Positions 1 to 10,285 of a DNA stretch of 64,000 nucleotides are shown one piece after another; the first letter of the stretch is position 1, and every line of letters starts with the position of its first letter. Under the pieces are notes generated by a model. The model was not told the origin of the DNA. It was given only the letters and a program-made list of their open reading frames with translations, and ran no database searches. The position numbers and the translations under genes were made by a program. Origin of the DNA: Holtermannia corniformis (Eukaryota; Basidiomycota; Tremellomycetes; Holtermanniales); the NCBI GenBank assembly GCA_001599935.1, contig BCIJ01000009.1, positions 238,226 through 302,225 on the forward strand, given 5' to 3'.

Positions 1-536
1 GCTCAAGCCGGATCAGAGAGTACTTGTCGTGGCTGGACCGCTTCCCGACCGAGGCTTCGCCAAGCTTCGTCTGGAATGTGATTTGCTGTCCTGTACCTTT
101 TTTGCGTTGGTCTGCTTTGCTCCAGCTGCCGTTGCGTCGTCGGGAATGAGCTTGAGAGTCTTCGTCTGACCCTCTTGGCCGCAAAATCTCGGCGGCGAGG
201 TGCACTATCACGTGGCAATGTGCACGCGCCTAGCAGACCGTGTGCATGGCCATTTTCAGGCCTAACACCAGTCGGACATCCGTGTAGGCTTGCGGACGGA
301 CGCGTGCTTGTGACGTGAGAGCCGGTCGATAGGCCCAGTGAGCTATACGGGCGCCACCGCAGCAGACGGTTGTCGTCTTCTTGCCTTGCTGAAGCTACGA
401 GGCCGGCCTGGTACTCTGGGGAACCCATACGGCTTGCTTGCCATCACTCGAGTTTTGTGTCTTGTTCGTGTCCCATCCGCCACTTGGTCGCCCCATCTCC
501 CAGCCATGGCAAGCCATAGCTTGAGCTCACTATAGG
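1..536. promoter_or_regulatory. Upstream region of ATG13
   Basis: No gene can be supported here. The first ~170 bases are open in two forward frames and could be the tail of a gene that begins left of the window, but neither frame carries a recognisable motif. A CACGTG element at 209-214, followed by GCA, lies about 325 bases before the ATG13 start codon. Confidence 0.4.
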
Positions 537-3500
537 ATGTCTGCACTGAATCCGCTTGGGCAGCCCACGCGACGCGCTTCAAGCTCGTCGGCGGTGCCAG
601 GGACAGCATCGGGCTCGTCTACCGCAACGATCCCCCCGTCCAGCGATGTCGCTCGAGCCGACCAGATCGTCCATCGTCTCTACCTCAAAACGCTCGCCAT
701 CTTGATAGAGGGCCGGTTGACACACTATGCGTCTAGTGGTGGGTCTCAGCCAGCCAAAGAGTCAAAGGTGGACAAATGGGTCAGTGCATCGGTCGACGTC
801 TGTGCGAGGCTGATGGGTGATGGGCATAGTTCAATCTGCCGCTGCCAGAGATAGAGCTCTACAGAGCCGACTTGCAGATCTATAAAGTCGTCTCGGCGAT
901 TCCACCGCCAGCGGTGCCCCCATTGCTGATCGCCTTTACGTTGGACACGTCGGATGTATTGGCAAACCAGGCTTTGATGTGGGCTGTCAACGGCGAAGAT
1001 GAACCCAAACTTCGACTACAGCTTGACAACAGCCTCAGTGGCATCGTTCTCGAACGATGGGCCTTCGTGGCTAGGTCAGTACACCTTGTCCCAGGCAGGG
1101 CGCGTTTGGATGCTATGGACAACGTTGACCCTTTTTAGTCCGCCAGACCCTTCGCAACCTGCGCCAACGGCATCCGGCACATACAAATCCGGGATAATAC
1201 ACTTTCGAGCACTTTACTCGCTCATACGACTAATGCCAGCCTACCGCTTGTACCGAAAGCTCAGGCGTGCTAATAATGGTCTTCGGGTCGGGATCAAGCT
1301 CTGGGCGCCCGAAGGTGTCAACGATCTCGAAGAAGCATGGCACATCATGGAGCGTGGCTTGGTCGGGATCAACATCCCTCTAGCGTCTTTGGTTTCGCCT
1401 GAAGGGCCCGCAACTCGGCCAACGGACGACATGCGGCCTCAGTCTCACGCGTTCCCGCCGCTCGTGTCTTTGCCTGGCAAGTTCCAGCTCTCAGCAGAGT
1501 ACCGCGTCGACGCAGATTTCTCAGTTCAGGACATGGAAACGGTCCTTAGCTCCAAATTTGTGCGCGAGACCGAACTCGACATGGACGAGGAATGGTTCAC
1601 CCCGACCGTCGTCAGGCAGCGACTAGGATCATCGGCCAAAGCTTCGCCGATCCTGCAACTGCCTTCAGCACAGGGTTCGCTGTCTGATCGGGCATCGCAG
1701 TTCCTGTCCTCGTCACCGGCGGCGATCGCGGCCCGACTCGGTCGGGGATCGGTCGGTAGGGCGAGTATACCGTCAAGACCTAGCTTTGGCAGTTTAGGCG
1801 GCGTCGACAAATGGGGTGCGCTTGCCGAGGGTTTACCTTTCGCAAACCAGCCGACGGCTTCAGCATCAGTCCCAGGTCGTCCGTCACCTCCTGATGCGCA
1901 ACGGTCGAGGACGGGTAGTTTACTCGGAAGGGTGGGTCAAACGTCAATGCCGGAAACGGTTTCTAATGTACTCAGGACGCCAGTCAGAGTGGTTTGTCAG
2001 GCGCAACGGTCACTGCGCGTAGACTGTCAACACATTCCATTCACCCCTTCAAGTCGGGCAACACGATGTCTTCGTCGCCATCTGCATCCATCTTGCGTGC
2101 CACACCTCCCCCGGGCGCGACCGCACGGCCAATCACTGCAACCGGCTCCAAGCCGTCTTCGCTGGGCCGTACAAGTTCATTCTTGTCCCAATCGGGTCGC
2201 TCCTTTACTCAGCTCCAAACGCCCGATCCGTCCTCCACTTCCCCAGGGACGACAGGCCAAGCAACTTCCCCTCTTTCTCCCTCCTCCAATTCATTCACTC
2301 GCCAAGCACCCTTTTCCCGACGGCAAGCGTCGAGTTCAACATCACCTTTCATCCCATCTTCTCTTGAGCGGCATGACCTCGGTACACCGCCTTCACCCTC
2401 GACTGTTGCCGCCCCGCAAATGATCAAGCGCTACTCGTCATCGTTTGGTCACCGACAGGGCCGACCTGTAGGCAGCGCCGGTAGTGGCACCAGCGCGCTA
2501 CCGGGTTTGAGAATGGGTAGCTCGGCAGGCAGTAGTGCGGACGGTGCAAGCTTGCCAAGTTCTGGTCCTGTTGTGACTCGTCGGCTGAGTGGCCGGATTT
2601 CTGCTGAGGGACCGCTTGCACGGCGAAGTCTTGATAGCGGTGGTTCGAGCTATACTCGAGGAGTGGGTTGATCATGATTTGCCAAACTTGTAGCTGACGC
2701 GTATAATGTCCAGGCCCTACCGTCCCTCACCACTGATGACGACGACATCTCGGCGTTTCTCAAGACACTTGACAATCTGCCCCGGCCACCGTCCTTGGCG
2801 CAACCCACTCATAGTACGCGGCCTCACCTTCCCGCAACTTCATCGTCCCTCTCGAATCCATCCATCCCTCATTCCCCCTCGTTGCCGTCCTCCAACGACT
2901 CGCCCTCGACCGGGCTGATCATGGGCCGACAACCGATCACTCGCTCGCAGGTCGATGCAGCACTGCAGCGTATGGCCGGCAGCTATACTGCTGCGGCTCT
3001 GCCAGGCGAAGACTCCCAGCCTAGCTCGTACGGTCTCCTGTCAGCTAGTAGACCTGGCAGTGCACTTCGCAGAACACCCTTATCGGCCATGGCCTCGACC
3101 GAGGGCAGCTCAGGCCCGTCTCAGCCGCAGAGCTCGGCGCCGGTGTCACCTCTTGGGTCGCCCCAGCGCCAAAGTCCACTATCAAGTCCTTTACGGCGGC
3201 CGCAAACGGCTGTCGATCGACGACACTCTGAACACGTCATCTCTGGTCAGATCGCAAAGAGCGTTCCAGGCGAGCGCACTGCTGTTCCGCAGTCTTTGCT
3301 CGGACGATCGCTCGCTACGAACGAATATGCCCCCGGCGAAAGGTCTCGACGCGGACCAGTGCTTCTGCGTGGCGGCTTCGGTCAGACAGCCGAATACAAG
3401 TCTCCCTCCCACAGCCCACGAGATCGATCGCGAGAATCACCTCGCGCGTCACTTGCGACTGCACGGCGCGGTGGCTCCGAGGGCAATGCAGAGCGCGAGC

Positions 3501-3739
3501 TGGGTTCTTGGGGACGCACTGCAGTCTCGCCAGTCGCACGCAGATCGGAGTTGCGACCCGTTGGTCAAAGGACCGCACCGAGTTCACTGGGTGGCGAGGA
3601 GGCGCTGCGGTGGCATCCGAGTTCGTCACAGCAGCCCCAGCAGGCAATGGGTGAAGACGAAGAACATTATGGAGTCGATGAGAGCGTGGAGGGGATCTTG
3701 GGACGGTTAGAGATGACGGATGTGGAGAGGAGGACTTGA
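537..3739 (+). CDS. ATG13: Autophagy protein Atg13 (Atg1 kinase regulatory subunit)
   Basis: Atg13 scaffolds the Atg1-Atg17 initiation complex at the phagophore and is controlled by TORC1 phosphorylation. Five exons (537-779, 830-1074, 1139-1942, 1984-2662, 2714-3739) give 998 residues. The N-terminal HORMA domain is clear: RADQIVHRLYLKTLAILIE, then FNLPLPEIE across intron 1, and IHFRALYSLIRLMPAYRLYR at its end. The remainder is a long Ser/Pro/Thr-rich disordered region, as in the family, holding the conserved DDDDISAFLKTLD segment just after intron 4. Each splice restores the family reading frame. Intron 2 (64 bases) has a CGTTGAC branch site seven bases before the acceptor. I am sure of the family; the exact acceptors of introns 3 and 4 are the least certain parts. 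Confidence 0.93.
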
Positions 3740-3855
3740 TTTGTTGTATGACCTCGGAGCAGCAATGCATGGATAGATCATTGTGATGGGCAGACGCCTG
3801 TCGCAGACTCCAGGCAGCCATTACGTCGCAAGCACATCGCGGGGAACTAATGACC

Positions 3856-4083
3856 TCAGCGGCTAGCACGCTCTGACAATAATGCCTCGCAAGCGGCGTC
3901 GTACTCGGTCACTGTGCTTGACTCGGTGGTTTCGCTGATAAGCACGGCTCTGTTAGGTCGCTCCTCAACAACGTACGTCACCTTCGAATAAGTTCCGTCG
4001 TTGTTCATACGGAAAGCCACGGTAGTGCAACGGTTGCCAACAGGCGTGCTAGATAGTCGAACTTCGACTGGCTTCGGCTGCAT
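3856..4083 (-). CDS. Orphan small protein (75 aa), member A of a local family
   Basis: Intronless 75-residue reading frame starting at an ATG at 4083. I do not recognise a domain, and there is no signal peptide or membrane segment. The predicted order is a set of short strands, the strand AVLIS, then an acidic helix containing EYDAACEALL. The same order and the same length recur in the small gene at 16134-16361, and the pattern also fits 16760-17115 and 17396-17614. It converges with ATG13, the two stop codons lying about 115 bases apart. Chance is not excluded for an ORF this short, but the repeated length and pattern support a real gene. Confidence 0.45.
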   Translation of the reverse strand: MQPKPVEVRLSSTPVGNRCTTVAFRMNNDGTYSKVTYVVEERPNRAVLISETTESSTVTEYDAACEALLSERASR

Positions 4084-4715
4084 ACTTTGACAGACGATGA
4101 TGACACAGACGGCGGCTTATACGTGCTGAACCAACGCCTTCCGATCCGCGCCTGATAATGGCGTGCCTTGTAGTGGGTATAAAGGTGGGGTTCCTTACAG
4201 TGGGGTTGAACAAATGCTTTACCGTAGACTGTGGATCGAGGTTTGGGCTTTCACTGATTCGCCGTTTCAATATGTTCAGTCACATACGGTGGCGTATGCC
4301 TGAGATACCAATGGTGCACCGGCGGAGCTATTGCCTTCCGTGCGTAATTCAGTATAGGTACGCAATGACGTGACAGCGACTATAACATCCTGGTCGACAT
4401 CCAGGGGACGTCGTAACCTCAGCATGTCCGTTGGTGAGCAGAGTTGAGCCAGAAACGCGGATGAATCACGCCGACCTGCAGCATACGCAGCAAGTGCAAG
4501 ACTTCGACATGCACGGGGCGGCTCTCAGAAGTGTGCGTGCCCCGTATGAGCCGAGCTGTGTTCCGTTTCGGAGCGGACATGAGGGATGGCGCGTGTGCAT
4601 GGAATATCACGAACGACCCCGTGGCCGTGACAAGACCCTTACCCACTCACTGAGTAGCCTCCGTGATCGTTAAGCTACATACAGTACAACAGCTCCGCCG
4701 ATACTGTACCGCCAC
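4084..4715. other. Gene-poor stretch between two small orphan genes
   Basis: Only short reading frames on both strands, none with a recognisable motif or a convincing splice chain. It probably holds the promoter of the 3856-4083 gene. Confidence 0.4.
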
Positions 4716-4991
4716 TCAGACGCCGAGTGCGCTCCGAATACGCTGGAGCCAGCTTTGCGAGGGAACGTCGTGGTGATCGTCGGACGTCAAGAGCAGCTCC
4801 AAAGCGTCAAAGTCAATCCTGTCGGGAAGGGTACGTTCCAAGGCAGCTCCACAGGGGCTCCAACTCGTCAGCTTGGTGATATACCCAATGACTGTGTCAT
4901 CAACTGTGAGAGGTACGTGTTCTAGCCTGACGCTATGTTCAGTACCGTTATCGGCAGTTATGGTCACGACTCTTGAAGCAACTAGAGACAT
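4716..4991 (-). CDS. Orphan small protein (91 aa)
   Basis: Reading frame from an ATG at 4991. The N-terminal half is a run of likely beta strands (SRVVTITADNG, HSVRLEHVPL, TVIGYITKL). The C-terminal half is acidic with one Trp (SQSWLQRIRSALGV). The frame stays open upstream to about 5096. A CTGAC-ACAG sequence just before the ATG could be a branch and acceptor site, so an extra 5' exon is possible. I do not recognise the protein. It sits in the same orphan-rich stretch as the 3856-4083 gene but does not obviously share its pattern. Confidence 0.35.
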   Translation of the reverse strand: MSLVASRVVTITADNGTEHSVRLEHVPLTVDDTVIGYITKLTSWSPCGAALERTLPDRIDFDALELLLTSDDHHDVPSQSWLQRIRSALGV

Positions 4992-5504
4992 GTCTGTGTC
5001 AGCTAGAATGATGAGCATGCCTGTGCGACCTGAGAGGCTGGTATACCCCTGCTGGCGTCTTCGTGTTGCTAGGCTAAGAAGACATGAAGGCGTCATGCCA
5101 CATCAGCGCCTTGCAAGCGCAGCTATCTGGCCTACCATCGCCCGACCGTGCTTCGAACAGTGATGTAAGTCACTCCCTTGAGTCGGTTCTACCTGGTTAC
5201 GGGGCGGTGTCCTTGCTTGGGAGATTGTGCTCTAGAAGACGCGTGCCAGCTCAGGGGCGACTGAAACAGAAGACGCTCGGATAGGGTAAAGACCACCACT
5301 ACTCGCTCCACAGCGCACTGGAGCACCCTTTCTACTCTTTGAACTTCTCGACGCAGCAAACCGTGATTTGCAGCGTGTCAACGCCGAGTCGCACTCGCAC
5401 TGCCACTCAGCTGGAGCTCTTGTAAGCACATGAATACAGAGGTGACGTCAACAGGGTTGCTACGATCGTGCAAGCTTCGAGCACTGACGTTGCAGACGTT
5501 AAGC
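4992..5504. promoter_or_regulatory. Upstream region of the DUF2461 gene with a CRE-like site
   Basis: No gene seen. A perfect TGACGTCA palindrome (cAMP-response-element type, bZIP site) lies at 5443-5450, about 55 bases before the chosen start codon of the next gene. It could be in the promoter or in the 5' leader. Confidence 0.35.
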
Positions 5505-7267
5505 ATGGCCGTCAGAGAGCGCAAGGCACGTAGCTCAGCTACCTCGACGGTTCCAGATCGTTCACCTTCGGGGAGAGCTACCAAGGTAGCCTCGAATCCA
5601 ACTACCAAGACACACCGAGCTTCAGCTGGCAAGCCGAAGGCCTTAGAGGGATCCGAAGAATCAGAAGAACAAGAACCACCGTCCAGTGAAAGTGATGATG
5701 ACGACGCAAGTGACGATGTCTACCAGGAGCCATCCGCCGCCGAAGATGACGATGAGCCGGAAGTCCACGAGGAGGTAGAGAGCGGGGCAGAGAATGAGAT
5801 GGACAGCGATTTTTTGGACGACGAGGATGGTACCAGCTTGAGCAAAAAGAAACGAAAGGGTGGCCAAGTCGGCCGAGCTGCCAATCCTATCAAAAAGACG
5901 AAGGTTGAGCCCGAAGCCGAAGACGAAGAGGCGCATGAATCAGATCCCGAGTTGGCGGAGGGCCAGACGATCGCGATGCGAATACACCCGGCACCGAAGA
6001 CGGGTCACGGTATGTGAGAGGTGCCAGCTGGAGTCAGTTCTTCAACACATTTAGTCCCGCCTGGTCAGATATCCCAGAACACCCTCAATTTCCTCAAAAA
6101 CTTGCAAGACCCAAAGAAGAATGATCGAGGTCGGTTGTGGTCGTGGGATCCCCATCCGTCACACTGATCAATCTCTTTGAGAATGGTTTAAATGTCATGA
6201 GCCAGCTTACCGTGTGGCGGAGAAGGTAGGCAACGTTTGACAATCGGTTTAGTTACTAATCAGACGACAGGAATGGGTCGCCTTTGTCGAAGCTCTCATT
6301 CCGCGCTTCCGTGAGATCGACGAGGAGATCCCCGCGCTCCCTCCCAAGGATCTCATAGTAAGCTCATCGACTCGTCTCGTGAGATTATTTGCTAAGTGAC
6401 GTACAGCATCGAATCTACCGCGATGTCCGATTCTCGAACGACAAGGTATAGCATAGCGAAATTGCCGTTCGCGGACGATTCTGACGTAGAGCAGACACCC
6501 TACAAGCGCAATCTCAGTACATCGATGTCGCGAGGCGGACGTAAGGGCATCTGGGCTGGCTGTAAGTCATCACACCACAGCGGAAGCGCCGAGCTGACCC
6601 CCGTTCCAGACTTTGTGTGAGTCCCGTGCGTGCAGTCAATCCAGCCTGCTGATTTCTGTCAGGTCGAGTAAGTGATCTTCGCGGTACTCTAGTTGCGCTG
6701 TTCATCGAAAACTATAGTTCAACCCAACAACCGGTCCATCATAGCTGCGGGTGTCTGGGGTCCACAGAAGAATGAGCTCGCGACGTTTCGGTGGGTCTAC
6801 ATCCTTCAGCTGTGCTGATGTTTGACACTCAACAAGCCACCACATCAAAACCAACCCAGATCACTTCCGATCTGTGATCTCTGCTCCTGACTTCGTCAAG
6901 GTCTTCGGACCGGCCAAGCCCCATCCCAAAGGCCTGCGCCAGAACGTGTTCGGCAACGACGACATGCTCAAGGTCGCGCCGAAAGGTGTCGAGAAGACGC
7001 ACAAGGACATTGATCTGCTCAAGTTGCGGTCTATCGCGGTCGTACATACGTGAGTCTGAAGGAAGCTTGGGATAAGGCTGAACGACCATTAGATTCGAGG
7101 ACGAGACTGTAGCTCAACCAGCTTTCATCGACGAGATTATGAAGATTGCCCGAGTGATGACGCCCTTGGTACATATGTGAGAGGACTGCGTCTACCTTCC
7201 CTGGTCGTTGACACCATACAGGCTAAACGAGTTCTTGTCGCTTCCCGACACTGGCGGCGACGAGTGA
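5505..7267 (+). CDS. DUF2461 (TIGR02453-type) protein
   Basis: Twelve exons give 414 residues. Residues 1-165 are disordered, with long acidic runs and KKKRK basic patches that suggest a nuclear protein. The rest is the DUF2461 fold: TLNFLKNLQDPKKNDR, the conserved YRDVRFSNDKTPYKRNLS, IIAAGVWGP, and FRSVISAPDFVKVFG. The biochemical role of the family is not established. Two exons are tiny: 6610-6616 (7 bases) and 6663-6667 (5 bases). They are needed to join WAGY to FVSIQPNNRS in frame. The ATG at 5505 was chosen; an in-frame ATG at 5430 would add 25 residues. It converges with DPH1. Confidence 0.85.
6610..6667 (+). other. Two consecutive micro-exons (7 and 5 bases)
   Basis: Exon 7 is ACTTTGT (6610-6616) and exon 8 is GTCGA (6663-6667). 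Introns 6562-6609, 6617-6662 and 6668-6717 flank and separate them. All three introns have GT-AG ends with strong donors (GTAAGT, GTGAGT, GTAAGT). Together the exons encode the middle of GYFVSIQPN, which matches the order expected in DUF2461 proteins. Confidence 0.75.
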
Positions 7268-7421
7268 AGTTGATAGGTATGCGCACGGCGACGATCAAGC
7301 AGGGCATGGATATACATGATGCGAATACAAGATGTAATGTAAGCGATCAACGCTTCAGTGGTTGGATCAGATCCTTGTGTCGCGGTGTCCAAGGCCCAAG
7401 GGAAGAATCCTGCGCGCCGTG

Positions 7422-9185
7422 TTAGCTTTGAATGTAGGTGATAGTCGACCATACCGAATAGAAGTCCATGGGATACTCCCCTTCTCCCTTTGACGAGTCG
7501 AGCTCGAGCCCTTCCCAGCCCTTAACACGGCCGACAGCCACACTTGCCTCGTACGGGCTCAAAAGGGGTCGCTCGAAGGCGTAGCCCCAGTCGATCGACA
7601 GTCTCGGACATGATGTCTGTACGAACGTCGAGAGCTGGTTGGTGGGTAGGAGGCCCAGCTTGGCGGGTGACAGTTCCGACAGGAGTAACAGATAGGGTGG
7701 ATACCGCGATCCCGGCAAGGATGTTTGAATCGACTACTTGTATCAGTACCGGAGATGTACGGCCACAATTACTTACTTGTAGGACACTCAGACTGCCTTG
7801 TCGACCAAGAGTACCCAAGACGACGCCCCAACTCCCCGCACCGTCGCCACCGTCGGCATTGAGGTTCCTACGCGCCTTCTTGACGGCATCTGCGCGCGCA
7901 CTGCGCATCTCCTTGTGCTCGTAGTATTCGCGTGTAAACTTTTTCGAATATGGGTCGAAGCGGAAAGCGGGCACGGACGGGTTGGCAATCATGATTGACT
8001 CGAGGTGGAAGCGACCATCGCCGACGTAACTGGGGTTGTCAGCTCTACTTCTGATCACTTGTGAGCATGTACCCACATTAAGCAATCTACGTCTTTGAGC
8101 TTTGGTGCCGTGCACCCGAGGATTTCGCCCGGACTCAACGGCTTGCTTTGAGGAATTGACACTTCGTATTTGCCGCGCCAAACGCCGATGTTGGCCTTGC
8201 CCGTCTTTGCGACCGCATCTCTGCCGTCTTCATCCGCTTTCTCGGGTTCCGGTAAAGTCTCGAGCAGATTGTTCCGCAGTGACTGAATCGCCGATACGAA
8301 TTGGATTGTCGACACTAGCGCTATCCGCGTCGTCGGTTCTTGCACTGATTCAGAGGCAACAACGGCTTCCGAAGGCGGCTCGATCTCGATCCCGATCTTG
8401 GCACCTGGTTCTTGCGCTTCTGCACCCAGTACCGCGGATTGGAAAGCAGAGCGGGACGAGGGGAAATTCCGGCGCACGGACAGCGCCAGATGTTCGGCGT
8501 CGATGGTAATCTCAACGAAGACGTATAGAGTCTTGAGAGTGGTTTGGGATACAGGGACTGGAAGGCGAGCGTCAGCTGGCAGGAACTTTTGATGATGATT
8601 GGCTTACTGAGACAGCTGTGCCCGTAGTGCACAATCATCTCTGCGCCCATCGCTTTTGCTGTATAGTCGTCAATGCCTGCGACCATATTAGTCACGCGTC
8701 CCCGGCTAATCTTGCGGTACTGACAGCACGCGCCATAGGTCACATCTGCGAGGAGCATAGGTAAAGCACCCGTGAAGCTTCACAGCAGTTAGTCCTGATC
8801 GATTCTACGATCGCTCGACGGTACATACGTCTCGATAATATCAGCAATAGCACACCCATACAGCATGAGACCCTCTGGCATCTGCAGTGCCACAGCCTTG
8901 ACGCCATCACGACGGATATGGTGGATCGTCTTGTGGATCTCGAAGTTGTAGTTGGATGGTAATCCTATACGTTTCAATATGAACAGGCATGGTCTTCACG
9001 CTCTGCCAAGGCTACCCACCCTTCATCGCCTGGGCCAACGCTGGGTCATTCAAGATGTCATCCGGGACCTGGTTCGCAACCCGTCTCGGGTTCAACTTTG
9101 AGCTCGACGCCTTTGCCGACGAGCCAACGAATCGCTTTCGCGGCTTTGGCAGTGGTACCGCTGGCGTCTCTACTCCTTCAGACAT
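7422..9185 (-). CDS. DPH1: Diphthamide synthesis subunit Dph1
   Basis: Dph1 with Dph2 forms the [4Fe-4S] radical-SAM-like enzyme that transfers the 3-amino-3-carboxypropyl group of SAM to the target histidine of elongation factor 2, the first step of diphthamide formation in the cytosol. Seven exons give 489 residues. Family landmarks in order are IPDD-type [93 protein letters not shown], and near the end [17 protein letters not shown]. The cysteines in YGACC, LGCT and SCPRL are those expected to bind the cluster. The start at 9185 is the first ATG in frame. It converges with the DUF2461 gene, stops about 155 bases apart. Confidence 0.95.
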
Positions 9186-9325
9186 GCTTGCTGAGGAGGC
9201 TTGATCTCGCTCAAGAGACTGCAAGTGAGGACAAATAACGGTTCTGGTTTCCCACGGGCACAGTGCGCAATCCCGGCGAGCTCAATGGCCGAGCCGATCA
9301 CGGTTGATGCTCTACACGATGCGAA

Positions 9326-9995
9326 ATGGCAGCAAACGAGCTCAGCTTGGGGCAGACCTGTACCGCATATGAGGCATACAGCTTTCAGGCCGATGCAGAG
9401 TTTCGTGTACGCCGCTGTTGAGTCGGAGTCAACACGGTGCTGATTGGCACGACCTTAGTCTGGGTTACCGACGATCATTGCTCGGCTCAGAGGGTCTAAC
9501 CTGACTCGTGCGCAGATTGATGAGCTGCTGGAGCGATCTCAATGGTTCTACTTTGCCCGGTTGGTGCCACGACCACTCACTGAGCAGTCTCGGAATTGAT
9601 GCATTCGGTAGCGTACACCCACATCCTTATACTTGGGCAGACTATCGAGCTTGGCGTGCAGAGACGGAGCTCAATCAACATGCGACAGACCGACTTGCGT
9701 CCCTCTCTGTCAGTCCTGGTGTCGCAGCCAGCGTTTCCAAGCCCGACGGCGATCAACCCCTATCGTTCGCAAAGCTGTGCGAGCTCATCTCGCAGGGGCG
9801 GATGAGTGAGATTCCGGGGATCAAGGAGATTCCTGATCAATTGAATGTGCGTGCATGTTGTGTTGATGATCAGTGGACTGACTGAATGTGTAGGACGAGC
9901 AGCCTGCAGCTAGTGTGATGCAGCGTCGGCCGAAACCATGGGAGCGACGCGACGGTGATGGGGATGTGAACGGCAGTGTTGTTAGTGGCGCATGA
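9326..9995 (+). CDS. KPWE-domain protein, Pex39-like
   Basis: Four exons (9326-9406, 9459-9559, 9612-9846, 9894-9995) give 172 residues. The C-terminal part holds the KPWE domain: LSFAKLCELISQG, IPGIKEIPDQLN, then RRPKPWE. The N-terminal part, YEAYSFQADAEFR and LLERSQWFYFAR, is a small helical region with the aromatic YSFQ pattern seen in fungal members. From general knowledge, small KPWE proteins such as yeast Yjr012c/Pex39 are linked to PTS2 peroxisomal import through Pex7. No membrane segment or PTS1 is visible, so cytosolic action is likely. The start ATG is the only one compatible with the YEAY frame. It converges with RPL7. Confidence 0.7.
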
Positions 9996-10189
9996 GCTAG
10001 GGTAACATGTGATGTGCTGTATTGGTAGCATAGGGATGGTCCACGCTGCGCAGAATGCCAATACCAGTGCATCGATCGATGATCACCAGTTCCCAATGGA
10101 CATTTGTGTACAGTCAGTCGGCAGTCACCCTCGTCTGTGAAAGAGGTACATCAAGGAAAGTATGAACATGACAACCCTCCTCGGCTCAC

Positions 10190-10253
10190 TCAAACCATCT
10201 GGTGGATGAGCTTGGAGATGTGCTTCTCACGGTCACCGGCGTCACCGCCCTCG

Positions 10254-10285
<32 letters not shown>

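Noticed and set aside
3..428. Minus-strand 141-codon frame at the left edge
   Set aside because: Arg/Ser-rich composition of an antisense frame, no motif; more likely the ATG13 upstream region.
4431..4673. 80-codon forward frame
   Set aside because: An equally long frame on the opposite strand and no start context or motif, so coding cannot be argued.
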